A stretch of DNA of 49,590 nucleotides from assembly GCA_036733345.1 (NCBI GenBank), contig DAINAR010000024.1:1-49590 (forward strand), given 5' to 3'. The notes under the pieces were generated by a model, which saw only the letters and a list, made by a program, of their open reading frames with translations, had not been told where the DNA came from and ran no database searches. Below are positions 26,423 through 34,706 of the stretch, piece by piece. Source of the DNA: JAFGMQ01 sp036733345. Its GTDB lineage: Bacteria > Desulfobacterota > DSM-4660 > Desulfatiglandales > Desulfatiglandaceae. How positions within the stretch are numbered: the first letter of the stretch is position 1; each line of letters opens with the position of its first letter. Both the position numbers and the translations under genes were made by a program.

Positions 26423-28741
26423 ATGAAGAATAAGAAGCAAGGCATCCTGGACCAGATTGGAAAAACTCCTTTGGTTTCAATAAACAGGATTAATCCCAAC
26501 AAAGAAGTTGCGATCTTAGCCAAGCTCGAATCATTTAATCCGGGTGGCTCCATAAAAGACAGGCCAGCCCTTTATATGATTGAAGAAGCTGAGAAAGGCG
26601 GCAGCCTGACTAAAGATAAAATCATCCTGGAGGCCACAAGCGGGAATACTGGGATAGGTCTGGCCCTTGTTGCCGCTGTCAAGGGATATCGTATTCTACT
26701 TACTATGTCTGAATCCGTCAGCGAGGAGCGAGTAAAAATCCTGAGAGCAATGGGTGCGGAAATACAATTTACACCTGCGAGACTTGGAACAGACGGGGCT
26801 ATTGAATTTGTATACGGTCTCATCAGAGAAAATCCTGAAAAATACTGGATTGCCGATCAGTACAACAATGAGGCAAACTGGATGGCACACTATTACGGTA
26901 CGGCTCCGGAGATCTGGGAACAGACAAATGGCAGAATTGATTTTGTTGTGGCAACTATGGGCACTACCGGTACTTTGATGGGATTAAGCAGACGACTTAA
27001 AGAATTTAACCCTGAAATTCAGGTTGTTGGTGTTGAACCATATTTGGGGCATAAAATCCAGGGCCTTAAAAATATGAAGGAATCATATCAACCTGGAATT
27101 TATGAAAAAAAGCGCCTGGATCGCATTATTCATATTGACGATGAGGAAGCGTACCAGATGTCACGCAAGCTGGCGAAAAAGGAAGGTATATTCGTAGGAA
27201 TGAGTTCCGGCGCTGCTATGGCCGCGGCTATCCAGCTTTCGTTAGAAATAAAGACGGGTCAGATAGTAGTCATACTACCAGATGGAGGAGAGAGGTATTT
27301 AAGCACTCCTCTTTTTGTGACCAAAAGGACATCAGGTCTGCAACTCTATAATACTATTACTCGCACTAAAGAAGAATTTGTACCCATTGAAGAAAGCAGG
27401 GTATCCATGTATTCCTGCGGCCCCACCCTTTATAAATGGATTAATTTAGGGCAATGCAGGCATTTCGTTTTCTCTGATCTTATAAGACGGTACCTGGAAT
27501 TAAAGGGTTACGAAGTGACCCATATCATAAATGTCACAGATCTTGATGACAGAACTATTCAGGGTTCTGAAAAGGCTGGTGAACCATTAAAAGATTTCAC
27601 TGAAAAATATTACCAGGCCTTTATGGAAGATCTGGACAAATTAAACATAAAAAGGGCCACTGAATATCCCAGGGCAAATGAGCATGTAGAGGAAATGGTC
27701 AATCTAACCCAAAAATTGGTTGAAAAAGGATATGCATATGAAAAATTTCGATCAATTTACTTTGATATCTCTAGATTTAAGGATTATGGCAGGCTATCAA
27801 AAATAAACCTGGAAAAAATAAGGATCGGCAAAACTGTTGACCTGGACCAATATGAAAAAGATAATCCGCGTGATTTCACTCTTTTCAAGAGATCAACTCT
27901 CAATGAACTGAAGCAGGGAATATTTTTTCAGACAAAATGGGGAAATGTCAGACCCGGCTGGCATCTGGAGTGCTCGGCCATAGCCATGAAATATCTTGGG
28001 CCAACGTATGATATACACACAAGCGGAGTCAATCTTATTTTCCCGCACCATGAGAACATAATTGCTATCAGTCAGGCCAATACAGACAGCCTTCCTGCCA
28101 ACTACTGGATCCACAACGAATTGGTCATGACATATAAAAATAAAGGGCCAGAGGAAAACCAAACTGAAACTCACAGTCTGAGGGAACTTCTAAGTCAGGG
28201 ATTCACGGGACGCGAAATTCGGTACTGGTTACTAAGCCGACATTATAGAAAACCAGTATTCTTTTCCCTTAGTAAATTACATGCAGCCAAAAATACAATC
28301 AGTCATCTGGATAATTTTGTACAAAAGGTCTTCTTCTGCAAATCTGCATCCGCAACTGCTGATACGGACCAGGCAATTTACGATTTAAGGCACAAATTTG
28401 AAGAGGCCATGGATGATGATTTTAATATTGCAGGAGCCCTGGCATCCCTGTTTCAATTCACACGTCGGATAAACAAGATGATGGATGTTAAAGGCATATC
28501 CGACTCTGACAAAACAAAGATATTAAATGAGCTTGAACGTATCAATTCAGTGCTGGCGGTAATAGACCTTGAACCAATTGAAACTGATAAAGATATTGAG
28601 TTGCTTGTTAGAGAAAGGGAAGAGGCCAGAAAAAATAAGGATTGGGATAAAGCAGATGACTTGAGACTGAAATTGAAAGAAATGGGAATAGACGTGATTG
28701 ATACCAGGGAAGGCCCCATGTGGCGCAAGGCAGAAGCTTGA
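26423..28741 (+). CDS. Cysteine synthase (CysM type) fused to a degenerate cysteinyl-tRNA synthetase
   Basis: One continuous 772-residue frame. Residues 1-305 are a PLP enzyme of the cysteine synthase family. The PLP lysine is in FNPGGSIKDRPA, with TSGNTGIGLA, GTTGTLMG, EGIFVGMSSGAA and LPDGGERYLST; the 205-260 segment is CysM-like rather than CysK-like. Residues 310-772 are a full-length CysRS including its C-terminal domain (KADDLRLKLKEMGIDVIDT). The class I HIGH signature is replaced by NLGQ (341-344) and the KMSKS loop by KNKGP (near 572-576). Three expected zinc ligands remain (C332, C517, H542) but the fourth is Ile546 instead of Glu. Aminoacylation is doubtful. Convergent with mltG. 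Synthase activity likely; the role of the second half is unknown. Confidence 0.9.
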   Translation: MKNKKQGILDQIGKTPLVSINRINPNKEVAILAKLESFNPGGSIKDRPALYMIEEAEKGGSLTKDKIILEATSGNTGIGLALVAAVKGYRILLTMSESVSEERVKILRAMGAEIQFTPARLGTDGAIEFVYGLIRENPEKYWIADQYNNEANWMAHYYGTAPEIWEQTNGRIDFVVATMGTTGTLMGLSRRLKEFNPEIQVVGVEPYLGHKIQGLKNMKESYQPGIYEKKRLDRIIHIDDEEAYQMSRKLAKKEGIFVGMSSGAAMAAAIQLSLEIKTGQIVVILPDGGERYLSTPLFVTKRTSGLQLYNTITRTKEEFVPIEESRVSMYSCGPTLYKWINLGQCRHFVFSDLIRRYLELKGYEVTHIINVTDLDDRTIQGSEKAGEPLKDFTEKYYQAFMEDLDKLNIKRATEYPRANEHVEEMVNLTQKLVEKGYAYEKFRSIYFDISRFKDYGRLSKINLEKIRIGKTVDLDQYEKDNPRDFTLFKRSTLNELKQGIFFQTKWGNVRPGWHLECSAIAMKYLGPTYDIHTSGVNLIFPHHENIIAISQANTDSLPANYWIHNELVMTYKNKGPEENQTETHSLRELLSQGFTGREIRYWLLSRHYRKPVFFSLSKLHAAKNTISHLDNFVQKVFFCKSASATADTDQAIYDLRHKFEEAMDDDFNIAGALASLFQFTRRINKMMDVKGISDSDKTKILNELERINSVLAVIDLEPIETDKDIELLVREREEARKNKDWDKADDLRLKLKEMGIDVIDTREGPMWRKAEA

Positions 28742-28755
28742 TCATGACTTTATAA

Positions 28756-29811
28756 CTATTTTTTATTTATACGCTTCCTGTTTTTTTGATAAATCTGAAC
28801 TGCTCTGTTATGTTCTTTTAGACTTTCCGAAAAATAATGAGTTCCATCATTCTTTGAGACGAAATAAAAGTAGTCGGTATTAGAAGGTAAAAGGACTGCC
28901 TTAATTGCATCAAATCCCGGGCTTGCTATTGGTCCTGGAGGAAGTCCTCGAATAACATAAGTATTATAGGGCGTATTTTCACTCAAATGCTTTTTTTTAA
29001 TATTACCATTAAAATCCTTGATACCGTATATCACAGTCGGATCACTTTCAAGTCTCATTCCCCTGTTCAGCCTGTTAAGAAATACACTTGCAATAACAGG
29101 CCTTTCCTCAGGGCATGCTGTTTCCTTTTCAATAATTGATGCAAGGGTCACAATTTCATCCAGATTCATATTCGAGGCTTCTATGCTCTCCTTGAACGGC
29201 TCAATAACCTCGAAAAAACGATTCACCATTGTATCAATAATAGAGATGGCGGACTGGCTTCTGGCAAATCTGTAGGTATCAGGATAAAGATAACCTTCCA
29301 ATCCATGGCCTTTTATACCGTATCGGCCTGCTATATCCTCATTTTCTGTAAGTAATAAAAATGTTTCTTTGTCCAACAGATCATTTTCTTCAAGCAATTC
29401 CCCTATCTGTCTCCTCGAAAATCCCTCCGGGATTGTAACTGGATATGTAATTATTGCTCCTTTGCTCAATGCTGATAGTATGTTGGATGGTGGCATACTG
29501 GAATTGAGACAATACTCTCCTGCCTTAATTTGCCTGCTCAAGCCTTTAACTCTGGCCAAAATAGTGAAAAGCAGGCTGCTTCTAATAATCCCTTTTTCCT
29601 GAAGATCTCCGGCGACCTCACTAAGCGTGGTCCCCGACCTGACTAAAAAAACCTGATCAATTCCAACCGGTTCGGCTGGGATTGAATTATAGACTTCAAA
29701 TGCGATTATTATAAAGACGATAGTCACTAAAAATATCGTTGTTGAAAACACAAAAAATCTTTTAGAAAAAAAAGATTTCAATAAAGTATTCTTGAAAGAT
29801 ACTGCATTCAT
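28756..29811 (-). CDS. mltG: Endolytic murein transglycosylase MltG
   Basis: Inner-membrane lytic transglycosylase that cuts nascent glycan strands during elongation. 351 residues. One membrane helix at about 18-40. A LysM-like region (QVFLVRSGTTLSEVAGDLQEK) precedes the YceG domain. The catalytic Glu is in RLESDPTVIYGI, and TPYNTYVIRGLPPGPIASPG is typical. Downstream of the UPF0016 gene by about 80 bases on the same strand. Confidence 0.95.
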   Translation of the reverse strand: MNAVSFKNTLLKSFFSKRFFVFSTTIFLVTIVFIIIAFEVYNSIPAEPVGIDQVFLVRSGTTLSEVAGDLQEKGIIRSSLLFTILARVKGLSRQIKAGEYCLNSSMPPSNILSALSKGAIITYPVTIPEGFSRRQIGELLEENDLLDKETFLLLTENEDIAGRYGIKGHGLEGYLYPDTYRFARSQSAISIIDTMVNRFFEVIEPFKESIEASNMNLDEIVTLASIIEKETACPEERPVIASVFLNRLNRGMRLESDPTVIYGIKDFNGNIKKKHLSENTPYNTYVIRGLPPGPIASPGFDAIKAVLLPSNTDYFYFVSKNDGTHYFSESLKEHNRAVQIYQKNRKRINKK

Positions 29812-29892
29812 TGCATATATGGTTTTGGATTTATCATGTGTTTATCAAATTAACTGCCCTAATTAATGGACAAAATTCAGGCTGAAGCTTAA

Positions 29893-30165
29893 TTATGCCT
29901 TTATAACAGTAAATATACCTATTAATATAAAACCAATACCTGCAGCAATCGATAAGTATCTTGGGTTGATAATTTGGGAAATAACACCTCCTGCTGCAAC
30001 CCCTATTGCCGATGTAACTACAAGAGCTGCAGATGCAGCAATAAAAACGACAAGTTTACTTACTTCTTTGTCAGCTGCATAAAGTATGGTCGCCAGTTGT
30101 GTCTTGTCTCCGAGCTCGGCGAGAAAAACAGTTGTAAAAACCGTCAGGAATAATCGCATCTCCAT
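29893..30165 (-). CDS. Half-size UPF0016/GDT1 family membrane protein
   Basis: A 90-residue inner-membrane protein with three hydrophobic helices and one ELGDKTQLAT motif (near residues 17-26), the cation-binding signature of the TMEM165/GDT1 family. Full-length members have two such motifs, so a one-motif protein must pair with itself or with another half. The family is linked to Mn2+ or Ca2+ transport. ATG 30165 is preferred because AAGGGG lies five bases upstream; the GTG at 30171 overlaps that site. May share a transcript with mltG. Confidence 0.85.
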   Translation of the reverse strand: MEMRLFLTVFTTVFLAELGDKTQLATILYAADKEVSKLVVFIAASAALVVTSAIGVAAGGVISQIINPRYLSIAAGIGFILIGIFTVIKA

Positions 30166-30448
30166 TTTCACCCCTTCTTCAAAGGTCCTTAAAATTAAAA
30201 AAATCTTTTTCAGCTAAAGAATATGACCAAATATAATCTGCCATACCTTTACCTTTTTGTCCAGAACCGAGAATTTGGAGCAGCTGAATAGATTGTCCAT
30301 TCACAAAAATTTATAGCGAATAAAATTACTGCGGAAAGTCTTGACAGCATCTCAGAAATAAAGGACATTAATTGACTTTAATTGGAAAAATATGTTAAAA
30401 AAATTCTGTTTTTTTCTCTTGGTATCCATATTTATGAGGAGGCACAAT

Positions 30449-30850
30449 ATGAACAGGCAGGAATTGATGACATTATTTAACAAGTATCCAAGGATCGGAA
30501 CACTCAGCACTTCAAATAAAGAGGGCGATGTAAATGTAGCTGTCTTCGGCTCTCCACAAATGGTAGATGAAAATACCGTAGTCATGGGTATAGGCCAAAA
30601 TCGATCTTATAAAAACCTTCAAAGAAATCCAAAGGCGGTTTTTATTGTTATGGAGCCAGGTGAAACTGCGAAGGATTGGAAAGGCGCCAGAGTATATCTT
30701 GAGGCAGTTAGTATGGAAACTGAAGGTGATTTTTATAACCAGATTAAGCAAAAGCTTGAAAAGGTAGCCGGCAAAGGGGCAGCGGAGATGGTTCATGCAG
30801 CAGTTCTTTTTAAAATCACAGAGGTTAGGCCAATAGTTGATATGGGCTGA
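30449..30850 (+). CDS. Pyridoxamine 5'-phosphate oxidase-like FMN-binding split-barrel protein
   Basis: About 133 residues. The split-barrel pattern is MNRQELMTLFNKYPRIGTLS, then VNVAVFGSPQMVDENTVVMG and then RNPKAVFIVMEP. Members bind flavin or related cofactors and act as small oxidoreductases; the substrate is unknown. AGGAGG (30437-30442) is six bases before ATG 30449, which fixes the start. An in-frame extension to 30392 and an ATG at 30434 are less likely. Confidence 0.8.
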   Translation: MNRQELMTLFNKYPRIGTLSTSNKEGDVNVAVFGSPQMVDENTVVMGIGQNRSYKNLQRNPKAVFIVMEPGETAKDWKGARVYLEAVSMETEGDFYNQIKQKLEKVAGKGAAEMVHAAVLFKITEVRPIVDMG

Positions 30851-30966
30851 GCTGACATGTTCTTTTTTTTGGGTTTTTGAGCTTGCATATCGGGACTGCA
30901 CCAAATATGATCACTTTTTTCATTAACTGGTAATCATAATCATCTTAAATAAAAGATACGGATTGC

Positions 30967-31665
30967 CTAAACCAGCGAAAGGAATGTATTAGGATCGAGC
31001 CTTACGCTGGTATCTGAAATTATAGCATTATCATGATCCTTTAACAGTCTCAAAAAAACACCGGATGACTCAGCCTGAACCTGAATAATGATACTGAACA
31101 GGTAATCAATTTTATTGACCGGATATACAACACCCCTTTCATTAGCGTCAGAAATATGTCTGTGAGAAAGAGCTGATAACCACAACTCAAACCCGAATTG
31201 TTGTGAAATTTGTTTAAGACCTTCAAAAACAGATGTCTCTGTTGTTTCAAAATCAAGTCCATCCAGAATTAACGCATCCGGTTTGAAATCAAGCTTTTCT
31301 TGCAGGTTATTAAGATTAAGACGCAGGCGATCCAAATCAAAGCTCTGATGCAAATAGGCTAATATCATTCTGCTTCTATCAATAATCATCCTATTCTCAT
31401 CATTAGAATCCTCTATATTAAGTGCCTTTACCAAATCAGAATATATGACATTATAATAGGACATTACTTTTTCCGGTCCTTCTTCAAGTGAGACATGCAC
31501 TATCTTCCCTTGACGAAATATTCTGTCAAGGGCAATATGAATAAGACAGGCTGTCTTACCGACCCCAGCTCGTGCAATAAGAACGCCAAGATTGCCAGGC
31601 CCTAATTCCTTCCGAGAAGACTTGTCCAGGATCTTCAGCGGACTTACCGAAATAAAGTTTTTCAT
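30967..31665 (-). CDS. RecA/KaiC-like P-loop ATPase coupled to EF-G
   Basis: A 232-residue cytoplasmic ATPase. The Walker A motif is ARAGVGKTA (near 31-39) and Walker B is DALILDGLDF (near 133). The layout GNLGVLIARAGVGKTACLIH, VHVSLEEGPEKVMSYY and WLSALSHRH resembles a single KaiC/RadA-type domain. There is no zinc finger or second domain. Its ATG overlaps the EF-G stop codon (ATGA), so the two are translationally coupled. The function is not known; a link to translation is suggested only by the overlap. Confidence 0.75.
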   Translation of the reverse strand: MKNFISVSPLKILDKSSRKELGPGNLGVLIARAGVGKTACLIHIALDRIFRQGKIVHVSLEEGPEKVMSYYNVIYSDLVKALNIEDSNDENRMIIDRSRMILAYLHQSFDLDRLRLNLNNLQEKLDFKPDALILDGLDFETTETSVFEGLKQISQQFGFELWLSALSHRHISDANERGVVYPVNKIDYLFSIIIQVQAESSGVFLRLLKDHDNAIISDTSVRLDPNTFLSLV

Positions 31666-33752
31666 TGTCTTATTCCTCCCTTTGCACTTTCCTTCATTCT
31701 TGTTTTTAATTCATCAGCTAAAGATTCAGGAAGCCTTGAATATTTTGTGAACTCCATGGTAAATTCAGCCTTTCCTTGCGTAATAGACCTGAGTACGGTC
31801 GCATACCCGAACATTTCAGATAGAGGGACCTCAGCTTCAATGGTTGTAAATACTCCATCTTCCGCTGAGCTTATAATAAGCCCCCTTCTCTGATTAATTG
31901 AAGACATTACATTCCCCTGAAACTCGGATGGGACTTCAACACATACCTTCATGACAGGCTCAAGAATAACCGGCTTGGCTTTCATATATGCCTGTTTGAA
32001 AGCTCCTATTGCTGCCTGAGTAAATGCCATCTCTGACGAATCAACACTATGAGACTTACCATCCTCGACAGTTATCTTCATACCAAGAACAGGAAATTCA
32101 AGCATCCATCCTTTTTTCAGGCAGGACTGAAAACCTTTATCCACAGCAGGGATGTATTCGGTTGGAATGGTGCCTCCTTTTACCTGGTTTATAAATTCAT
32201 AGATACCTTTTTCAGATGGCTCCATGAAACCCATAACACGTCCAAATTGACCTGCGCCCCCTGTCTGCTTTTTGTGTGTATAATCAAAAGCGGACTTAAT
32301 GGTAATAGCCTCGCGATAAGCGACCTGCGGGGCACCTGTTTCCACCTGTGCATTAAATTCCCTTTTCATCCTTTCCACATAAACGTCAAGATGCAGTTCA
32401 CCCATGCCTGAAATAATCGTCTCGCCTGATTCTTGATCCACATATGATCTAAACGTAGGATCTTCGCGAGTGAACCTGTCAAGGGCCTTGGACATGTTAT
32501 TCTGGGCCTTAATATCTTTTGGGGTAAGAGATAAGGAAATCACAGGTTCCGGAATAAACATTGAAGACATACTGCAAATAAGACTTCCATCGGTAAAAGT
32601 ATCTCCGGAATAACATTCCACGCCAAAAAGCGCTACAATGTCTCCTGCATTGGCCGATACAACTTCCTCCATCTCGTCTGCGTGCATCCTGACAAGCCTT
32701 CCAACCTTTATCTTCTTCCTTGTTCTGGTAATCACCAGATCATTACCTTTTCTTATGGTCCCCTGGTAAATTCTTATATAGGTAAGCTGTCCATAGGGCG
32801 TAACTTCCAACTTGAAGGCAAGGGCTACAACAGGCATTTCCGGATTACTTTCGAGACAAATTTCTTTTTCATTATTATTCATATCCAAGGCGATATTTTT
32901 TACCTCCACCGGCGCTGGAAGATAACTGTTTATCCCGTCCAGCAGAGTTTGAACGCCAATATTTTTATATGCAGATCCCAAAAAGACCGGTGTTATCTTC
33001 CTTGATATCGTTTCTTCTCTTATGACTTTCCGGATAATTGCCTCGTTTATCGTTTCCTCAAGAATGGCCTCTGTCAGTTCATCCGAAAACATGGAAAGAT
33101 TATCCAGCATTTCCTCCCTTTTCTTTTTAGCTTCTTCAATTAAATCTGGAGGAACCGGGCCGGATTTGACCTCATCGCCATTTGGCCCTTCAAAATAGAT
33201 TGCCACCATGGAAATCAGGTCCACAACGCCTGATAACTTTCCTTCCAGGCCTATTGGGATCTGCATAAGCACGGCATTATGATTCAATTTCTGCCTCAAC
33301 TGCTGTACGACCTTATATGGATCTGCACCAGCCCTGTCGCACTTATTAATAAAGGCTATTCGGGGCACTTTATATCGATTCATCTGCCGATCAACAGTAA
33401 TTGACTGGGACTGAACTCCTCCCACAGAACATAATATCAGGACTGCACCGTCCATAACCCTTAAGGCTCGTTCAACTTCTATAGTAAAGTCAACATGGCC
33501 TGGAGTATCAATAATATTTATTCTATGCCCTTGCCATTCACAATGCGTGGCGGCTGACGCAATGGTAATACCCCTTTCTTTTTCCAATTCCATGGAATCC
33601 ATTTTTGCGCCAACTCCATCTTTTCCCCTAACCTCATGAATAGCAAAGATTCTTCTTGTGTAGTAAAGAATCCTCTCAGTCAGAGTAGTCTTTCCGGAAT
33701 CAATATGAGCGCTGATCCCTATATTTCTTAATTTTTTAATCTCATCAATCAT
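31662..33752 (-). CDS. fusA: Elongation factor G, EFG1 (spirochaete/deltaproteobacterial/mitochondrial) type
   Basis: A 696-residue translational GTPase that drives ribosomal translocation. G1 is SAHIDSGKTT, G3 is DTPGHVDFT and G4 is NKCD. The N-terminus (GISAHIDSGKTTLTERILYY, then HEVRGKDGVGAKMDSMELE) follows the spdEFG1/mtEFG1 pattern and not the canonical bacterial EF-G ([20 protein letters not shown]). Domains II-V are complete (YREAITIKSAFDYTHKKQTG, SEMFGYATVLRS). In organisms with this type, ribosome recycling is usually left to a separate spdEFG2, which is not in this window. Monocistronic upstream; the ATPase gene overlaps its end. Confidence 0.93.
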   Translation of the reverse strand: MIDEIKKLRNIGISAHIDSGKTTLTERILYYTRRIFAIHEVRGKDGVGAKMDSMELEKERGITIASAATHCEWQGHRINIIDTPGHVDFTIEVERALRVMDGAVLILCSVGGVQSQSITVDRQMNRYKVPRIAFINKCDRAGADPYKVVQQLRQKLNHNAVLMQIPIGLEGKLSGVVDLISMVAIYFEGPNGDEVKSGPVPPDLIEEAKKKREEMLDNLSMFSDELTEAILEETINEAIIRKVIREETISRKITPVFLGSAYKNIGVQTLLDGINSYLPAPVEVKNIALDMNNNEKEICLESNPEMPVVALAFKLEVTPYGQLTYIRIYQGTIRKGNDLVITRTRKKIKVGRLVRMHADEMEEVVSANAGDIVALFGVECYSGDTFTDGSLICSMSSMFIPEPVISLSLTPKDIKAQNNMSKALDRFTREDPTFRSYVDQESGETIISGMGELHLDVYVERMKREFNAQVETGAPQVAYREAITIKSAFDYTHKKQTGGAGQFGRVMGFMEPSEKGIYEFINQVKGGTIPTEYIPAVDKGFQSCLKKGWMLEFPVLGMKITVEDGKSHSVDSSEMAFTQAAIGAFKQAYMKAKPVILEPVMKVCVEVPSEFQGNVMSSINQRRGLIISSAEDGVFTTIEAEVPLSEMFGYATVLRSITQGKAEFTMEFTKYSRLPESLADELKTRMKESAKGGIRQ

Positions 33753-34209
33753 AAAAAAACCTCAACTATATCCATACATAATATTTCAAAAATATTAATC
33801 CCTTTACCTTTAAGGCATAAACCTTTGCCGACTTATTGTTGAGTTGATTAGGAAGGCCTAAATATAGAAATTAATTAGCCTCATACCAGTATAATAACTT
33901 GAAAAATATAGCATCCTGGGTTCTGAGGCCTGAATTCTTAAACCAGCTTTAGTCGGTATGACCGAAATCCCGTCGTTGAAAAGAAATCAACTTTCATTAT
34001 CGGTAAGTATATTTAATAAGTCAGGGAATGTAATACAATATTTCAAGCAAATCAAGTCAAAAAAGGGCCTTCCTCTTTCTTGACAGATAAACTTTTGCAC
34101 TTAAAATATAAAATAATACCTTTTAAAATTCCAGCAAACAAAATAAAATTATTACAGTGAAAAAATTCGATCAAGAACTGTTTGCTGCTTCTATATATAA
34201 GGAGAAAAA
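33753..34209. other. Divergent intergenic region EF-G / FmdB
   Basis: Holds the fmdB promoter (34080-34107). The rest is AT-rich with no evident gene. No ribosomal-protein leader was seen before EF-G. Confidence 0.4.
34080..34107 (+). promoter_or_regulatory. Sigma-70 type promoter for the FmdB-like gene
   Basis: TTGACA (34080-34085), a 16-base spacer and TAAAAT (34102-34107) lie about 100 bases upstream of ATG 34210. Confidence 0.45.
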
Positions 34210-34443
34210 ATGCCTATTTATGAATACAAATGTGAGCACTGTGATCTAATGTTTGAGCTGATTCGACCCCTGAGCCAGGCAGATAATAAGGCCTCTTGTC
34301 CTCATTGCAAAAAAGAGTGCGGTCGAATGCTTTCCCCATTCGCATCTTTTTCCAGGGGAGCAGATGGCGTTTCTGTTTCCACTGGTGGAACCTCGTCTTG
34401 TAATGGTTGCACTGCTGCCAGTTGTTCTTCCTGCAAGGCATGA
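34210..34443 (+). CDS. FmdB family zinc ribbon protein
   Basis: A 77-residue protein with the FmdB zinc ribbon: CEHC near 9-12 and CPHCKKEC near 37-44, inside MPIYEYKCEHCDLMFELIRP, which is diagnostic. The C-terminal 20 residues are rich in Ser, Gly and Cys (CNGC, CSSC), a common tail in this family. Role unknown; often annotated as a regulatory or metal-binding protein. AAGGAG lies six bases before ATG. Confidence 0.92.
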   Translation: MPIYEYKCEHCDLMFELIRPLSQADNKASCPHCKKECGRMLSPFASFSRGADGVSVSTGGTSSCNGCTAASCSSCKA

Positions 34444-34484
34444 TAGCAAATTCCCATTTTAATTGAAAGGGAGTCAATTATCAT

Positions 34485-34583
34485 TTCAATCCGCCAGAGG
34501 CGGACGAGAGTTCGATTCCCCGCCCCTTGGGGCGTTCAATGCTTTTTAAGATACACCGCTGCTCTGCGGCGAGGTAGTTCATT
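34485..34583 (-). repeat. Dispersed palindromic repeat, copy A
   Basis: In inverted orientation relative to the copies at 41444 and 44825. The reverse complement shares with the copy at 44825 the core GTATCTTAAAAAGCATTGAA, then CGCCCCAAGGGGCG, TCGTCCGCC and GGCGGATTGAA. It lies between convergent genes (fmdB and the MetE-like gene). Confidence 0.75.
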
Positions 34584-34706
34584 TAGTTTTGGAATTTGAA
34601 AACAAAAAATTTTTATATGCCAAAAGGTCTTTCGATGTGAAAAAATTCATGGGAATAAACTGCCACACTTAAAAGGACAGGCAGTTTACCACCTGAAATA
34701 GAGAGT

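Noticed and set aside
26423..28741. Plain annotation as cysS
   Set aside because: The CysRS half lacks HIGH, KMSKS and one zinc ligand, and the first 305 residues are a cysteine synthase.
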